Source of the DNA: UBA5336 sp964415675
Lineage (GTDB): Bacteria > Pseudomonadota > Alphaproteobacteria > Caulobacterales > Hyphomonadaceae
NCBI GenBank assembly: GCA_964415675.1
Contig: CAYQBG010000006.1
Location: forward strand, 1 to 64,000
DNA: 64,000 bases
Direction: 5' to 3'
Positions 62,370 through 64,000 of this stretch are shown piece by piece. A program made the position numbers and the translations under genes. Position 1 is the first letter of the stretch. Every line of letters starts with the position of its first letter. Below the pieces are notes generated by a model. The model saw only the letters and a list, made by a program, of their open reading frames with translations. It was not told where the DNA came from and did not search any database.

Positions 62370-63251
62370 ATGTCCGATCCCGTCAACGAACTTCTGGACC
62401 TGCTTGAACTCGAACAGCTGGAAGTAAACCTGTTTCGCGGCCAGAGCCCGGACAATGAAACCAATCAGCGGGTCTTTGGCGGGCAGGTGATCGCGCAGGC
62501 ACTGAATGCGGCCTATCGAACCGTGGAAGACCGGCTCTGCCACTCATTGCATGCCTATTTCATTCGTCCTGGCGACCCCGAAATCCCGATCATCTACGAA
62601 GTGGACCGCGCCCGCGATGGCGGCAGTTTCACCACCCGGCGCGTTATCGCTATCCAGCATGGCCAGCAGATTTTCAACATGGCCTGCTCTTTCCATGTCG
62701 AGGAAGAGGGCTGGCACCATCAGCACGACATGCCTCAGGTTCAGGGCCATGACACGCTGATGCCGATGGAGGAGCTGCGCGCAAAGATCGCGGACAAGAT
62801 CCCCGAACAATTCCGCGACCAGTTCCTGCGTCCCCGCGCGGTCGAGATGCGCGAGATCGACCCGATGCACATGCTCAAGCCGACACCCAAGCCCGATGTC
62901 AGCCATCTCTGGTTCCGTGTCGCCGCCAAGATCGACGAAAGCCCCGCTGTCCATCAGTGCCTTCTGGCCTATGCCTCCGACATGCGCCTTCTGGGCACGG
63001 CGCAGCGGCGTCACGGGGTGTCCTGGCTGACCGGCGAAGTGCTGGGCGCGAGCCTCGACCATTCCATGTGGTTCCATGAGCCGGTGAAGTTTGACGATTG
63101 GCTGCTCTATTCCATGGATGCCCCCTGGGCCGGCGGCGCGCGCAGCTTCAATCGCGGCAAGATCTTCACCGAAGACGGGCGCCTTGTGGCATCGGTCGCG
63201 CAGGAAGGCCTGATGCGCCCGAACCGGAAGCGCAAGAAGAAAGACGAATAG
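62370..63251 (+). CDS. tesB: Acyl-CoA thioesterase II
   Basis: A 293-residue double-hotdog thioesterase hydrolysing medium and long acyl-CoAs. Family features are NRGFG-like NQRVFGGQVIAQAL, HSLHAYFIRPGDPEIPIIYEV, GSFTTRRVIAIQHG and the C-terminal SLDHSMWFHEPVKFDDWLLY with the catalytic aspartate region. The ATG at 62370 starts the conserved MSDPVNELLDLLELE. It is divergent from dnaX. The 170-bp gap between them was checked for an SRP RNA gene and none was found. Confidence 0.94.
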   Translation: MSDPVNELLDLLELEQLEVNLFRGQSPDNETNQRVFGGQVIAQALNAAYRTVEDRLCHSLHAYFIRPGDPEIPIIYEVDRARDGGSFTTRRVIAIQHGQQIFNMACSFHVEEEGWHHQHDMPQVQGHDTLMPMEELRAKIADKIPEQFRDQFLRPRAVEMREIDPMHMLKPTPKPDVSHLWFRVAAKIDESPAVHQCLLAYASDMRLLGTAQRRHGVSWLTGEVLGASLDHSMWFHEPVKFDDWLLYSMDAPWAGGARSFNRGKIFTEDGRLVASVAQEGLMRPNRKRKKKDE

Positions 63252-63304
63252 GCGCGGATGGCAGCTTTGTCGTCTGGCAGCGCTGCCAACCCAGCTGTCA
63301 GTCT

Positions 63305-63838
63305 TCACACCAGTGGATAGTCCGCCTCGGCCACATAGCGCGACGGGCCACGGCCCATATGGCTCTCATAGAGATGGAAGCGGTCAGCCCAGAAGGGGCC
63401 GGCCTGAAATGTCTGGAAACGCTCGCTCCAGGCCATCGCGTCGGCGAGCGGTGTGCCATGGCAATAGGCGAGCGTGACATGAGGGATAAAGCGCCGCTTT
63501 TCTGCTGGCAGGCCGATCCGCCGCGCCGCCCGTTCGCACCGCCCGGCGAGCGCGCTCAATGCCTCGTCCTGGACCACCCTCGCCCAGACCGCATGTGGTT
63601 CGCGCCGGCCAAACCAGCCCACGCCCGACAAGCTCAACTGCATCTGGCGGGCTTCGATTTCGCCCAGTTCATGATCGAGCTCATATGCCGTCATATGCTC
63701 GATCTCACCGAAAAAGCGCAGCGTGATATGGAAATTCTCAACCGGGCGCCAGCTCGCGCCGGAAAGATCCTTCTGCAGATCGACAAGCTCGTCAGCGATC
63801 TCTTCAGGCACGGGAAGCGCGGCAAACAGTCGGTGCAT
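63305..63838 (-). CDS. thpR: RNA 2',3'-cyclic phosphodiesterase
   Basis: A 177-residue 2H phosphoesterase of the ThpR/LigT family. The two catalytic His-x-Thr motifs are HITLRFFGE and HVTLAYC. The N-terminal MHRLFAALPVPEEI is family-typical. It opens 2',3'-cyclic phosphates on RNA ends. The ATG at 63838 has AGGAGG 8 bases upstream; longer starts are not conserved. It lies 67 bp after an FKBP-type isomerase gene on the same strand. Confidence 0.92.
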   Translation of the reverse strand: MHRLFAALPVPEEIADELVDLQKDLSGASWRPVENFHITLRFFGEIEHMTAYELDHELGEIEARQMQLSLSGVGWFGRREPHAVWARVVQDEALSALAGRCERAARRIGLPAEKRRFIPHVTLAYCHGTPLADAMAWSERFQTFQAGPFWADRFHLYESHMGRGPSRYVAEADYPLV

Positions 63839-63905
63839 GCGTGGGCCTCCTATCGCCAGGCGGCTCGGCGCGAGGGCGAGGTTGCCGGGGACGCGCAGAG
63901 CGCGC

Positions 63906-64000
63906 CTATTGCGGCTTGAGCACATCCATCAGTTCGACCTCGAAATTGAGATCGGCATTCGGCGGGATCGGCCCGCCGGGCGTGCCCTTTTCACCATAAG
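63906..64000 (-). CDS. FKBP-type peptidyl-prolyl isomerase, C-terminal end (partial)
   Basis: Only the last 31 codons are in the window. They read YGEKGTPGGPIPPNADLNFE and continue to VELMDVLKPQ before a TAG stop at 63906-63908. This is the last strand pair of FKBP domains, where the NADLxFxVELL motif closes the half-barrel. The rest of the gene lies beyond base 64000. Cellular location cannot be judged without the N-terminus. Confidence 0.85.
   Translation of the reverse strand, partial: YGEKGTPGGPIPPNADLNFEVELMDVLKPQ

Noticed and set aside
1..64000. CRISPR array, tRNA or rRNA genes, complete insertion sequences
   Set aside because: No regularly spaced direct repeats, no cloverleaf-like 75-90 base segments with CCA-type ends, no rRNA-like blocks and no transposase motifs were found when reading the gaps on both strands.

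Overview
This 64 kb window is high-GC alphaproteobacterial chromosome. The gene order and families point to the Hyphomonadaceae/Maricaulaceae group of budding or stalked marine bacteria: an alpha-type SspB, a DUF2842 protein, an M23 endopeptidase overlapping a bactofilin gene with a perfect CtrA box in front, RNase E with an acidic S1 insertion, and DnaX lacking most of its zinc cysteines. The assignment below class level is an inference. No rRNA, tRNA, CRISPR array, intact insertion sequence or prophage was seen.

Left part (1-18 kb): a truncated SIR2-like fragment at the edge, one copy of an intergenic repeat, heme A synthase, rplM-rpsI with a terminator, argC, a sphingosine-phosphate-lyase-like enzyme, a membrane-anchored TIR protein, sspB, a PaaI thioesterase, a second repeat copy, a lipoprotein sugar dehydrogenase, a 987-residue TonB-dependent receptor, the queC-queE-queD queuosine operon, two small exported proteins and a Baeyer-Villiger-type monooxygenase.

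Centre (18-34 kb): the most notable region. A pta-ackA pair runs into a compact PUFA/secondary-lipid synthase: pfaD (enoyl reductase), a KS-AT-ACP-ACP gene, a ketoreductase reading frame, and a 1983-residue KS-CLF-AT-DH-DH protein. A phosphopantetheinyl transferase lies tail to tail with the last gene. The ACP gene ends two codons after a T7 run that is in exact X XXY YYZ register and is followed after 6 nt by a hairpin. A -1 shift there would join it to the ketoreductase as one 1781-residue PfaA-like protein. This is a candidate programmed frameshift, although a homopolymer assembly error must be excluded.

Right part (34-64 kb): thiG and thiS separated by a lipoprotein gene, aroQ-accB-accC-aat, a DUF2892/Crp-Fnr pair with a palindrome in front, anmK, tyrS, a large AsmA-like protein, bcp, the M23 peptidase-bactofilin operon, rne, a cell-wall amidase, fabI, two related secreted proteins of unknown function, an orphan ParA, an FAD-linked oxidase, a cysteine-rich secreted protein, ybaB-dnaX, tesB, thpR and the end of an FKBP-type isomerase gene. 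Most of this is core metabolism and envelope maintenance. The accessory or poorly known material is the SIR2 fragment, the TIR protein, the lipid synthase, the secreted pair and the cysteine-rich protein.
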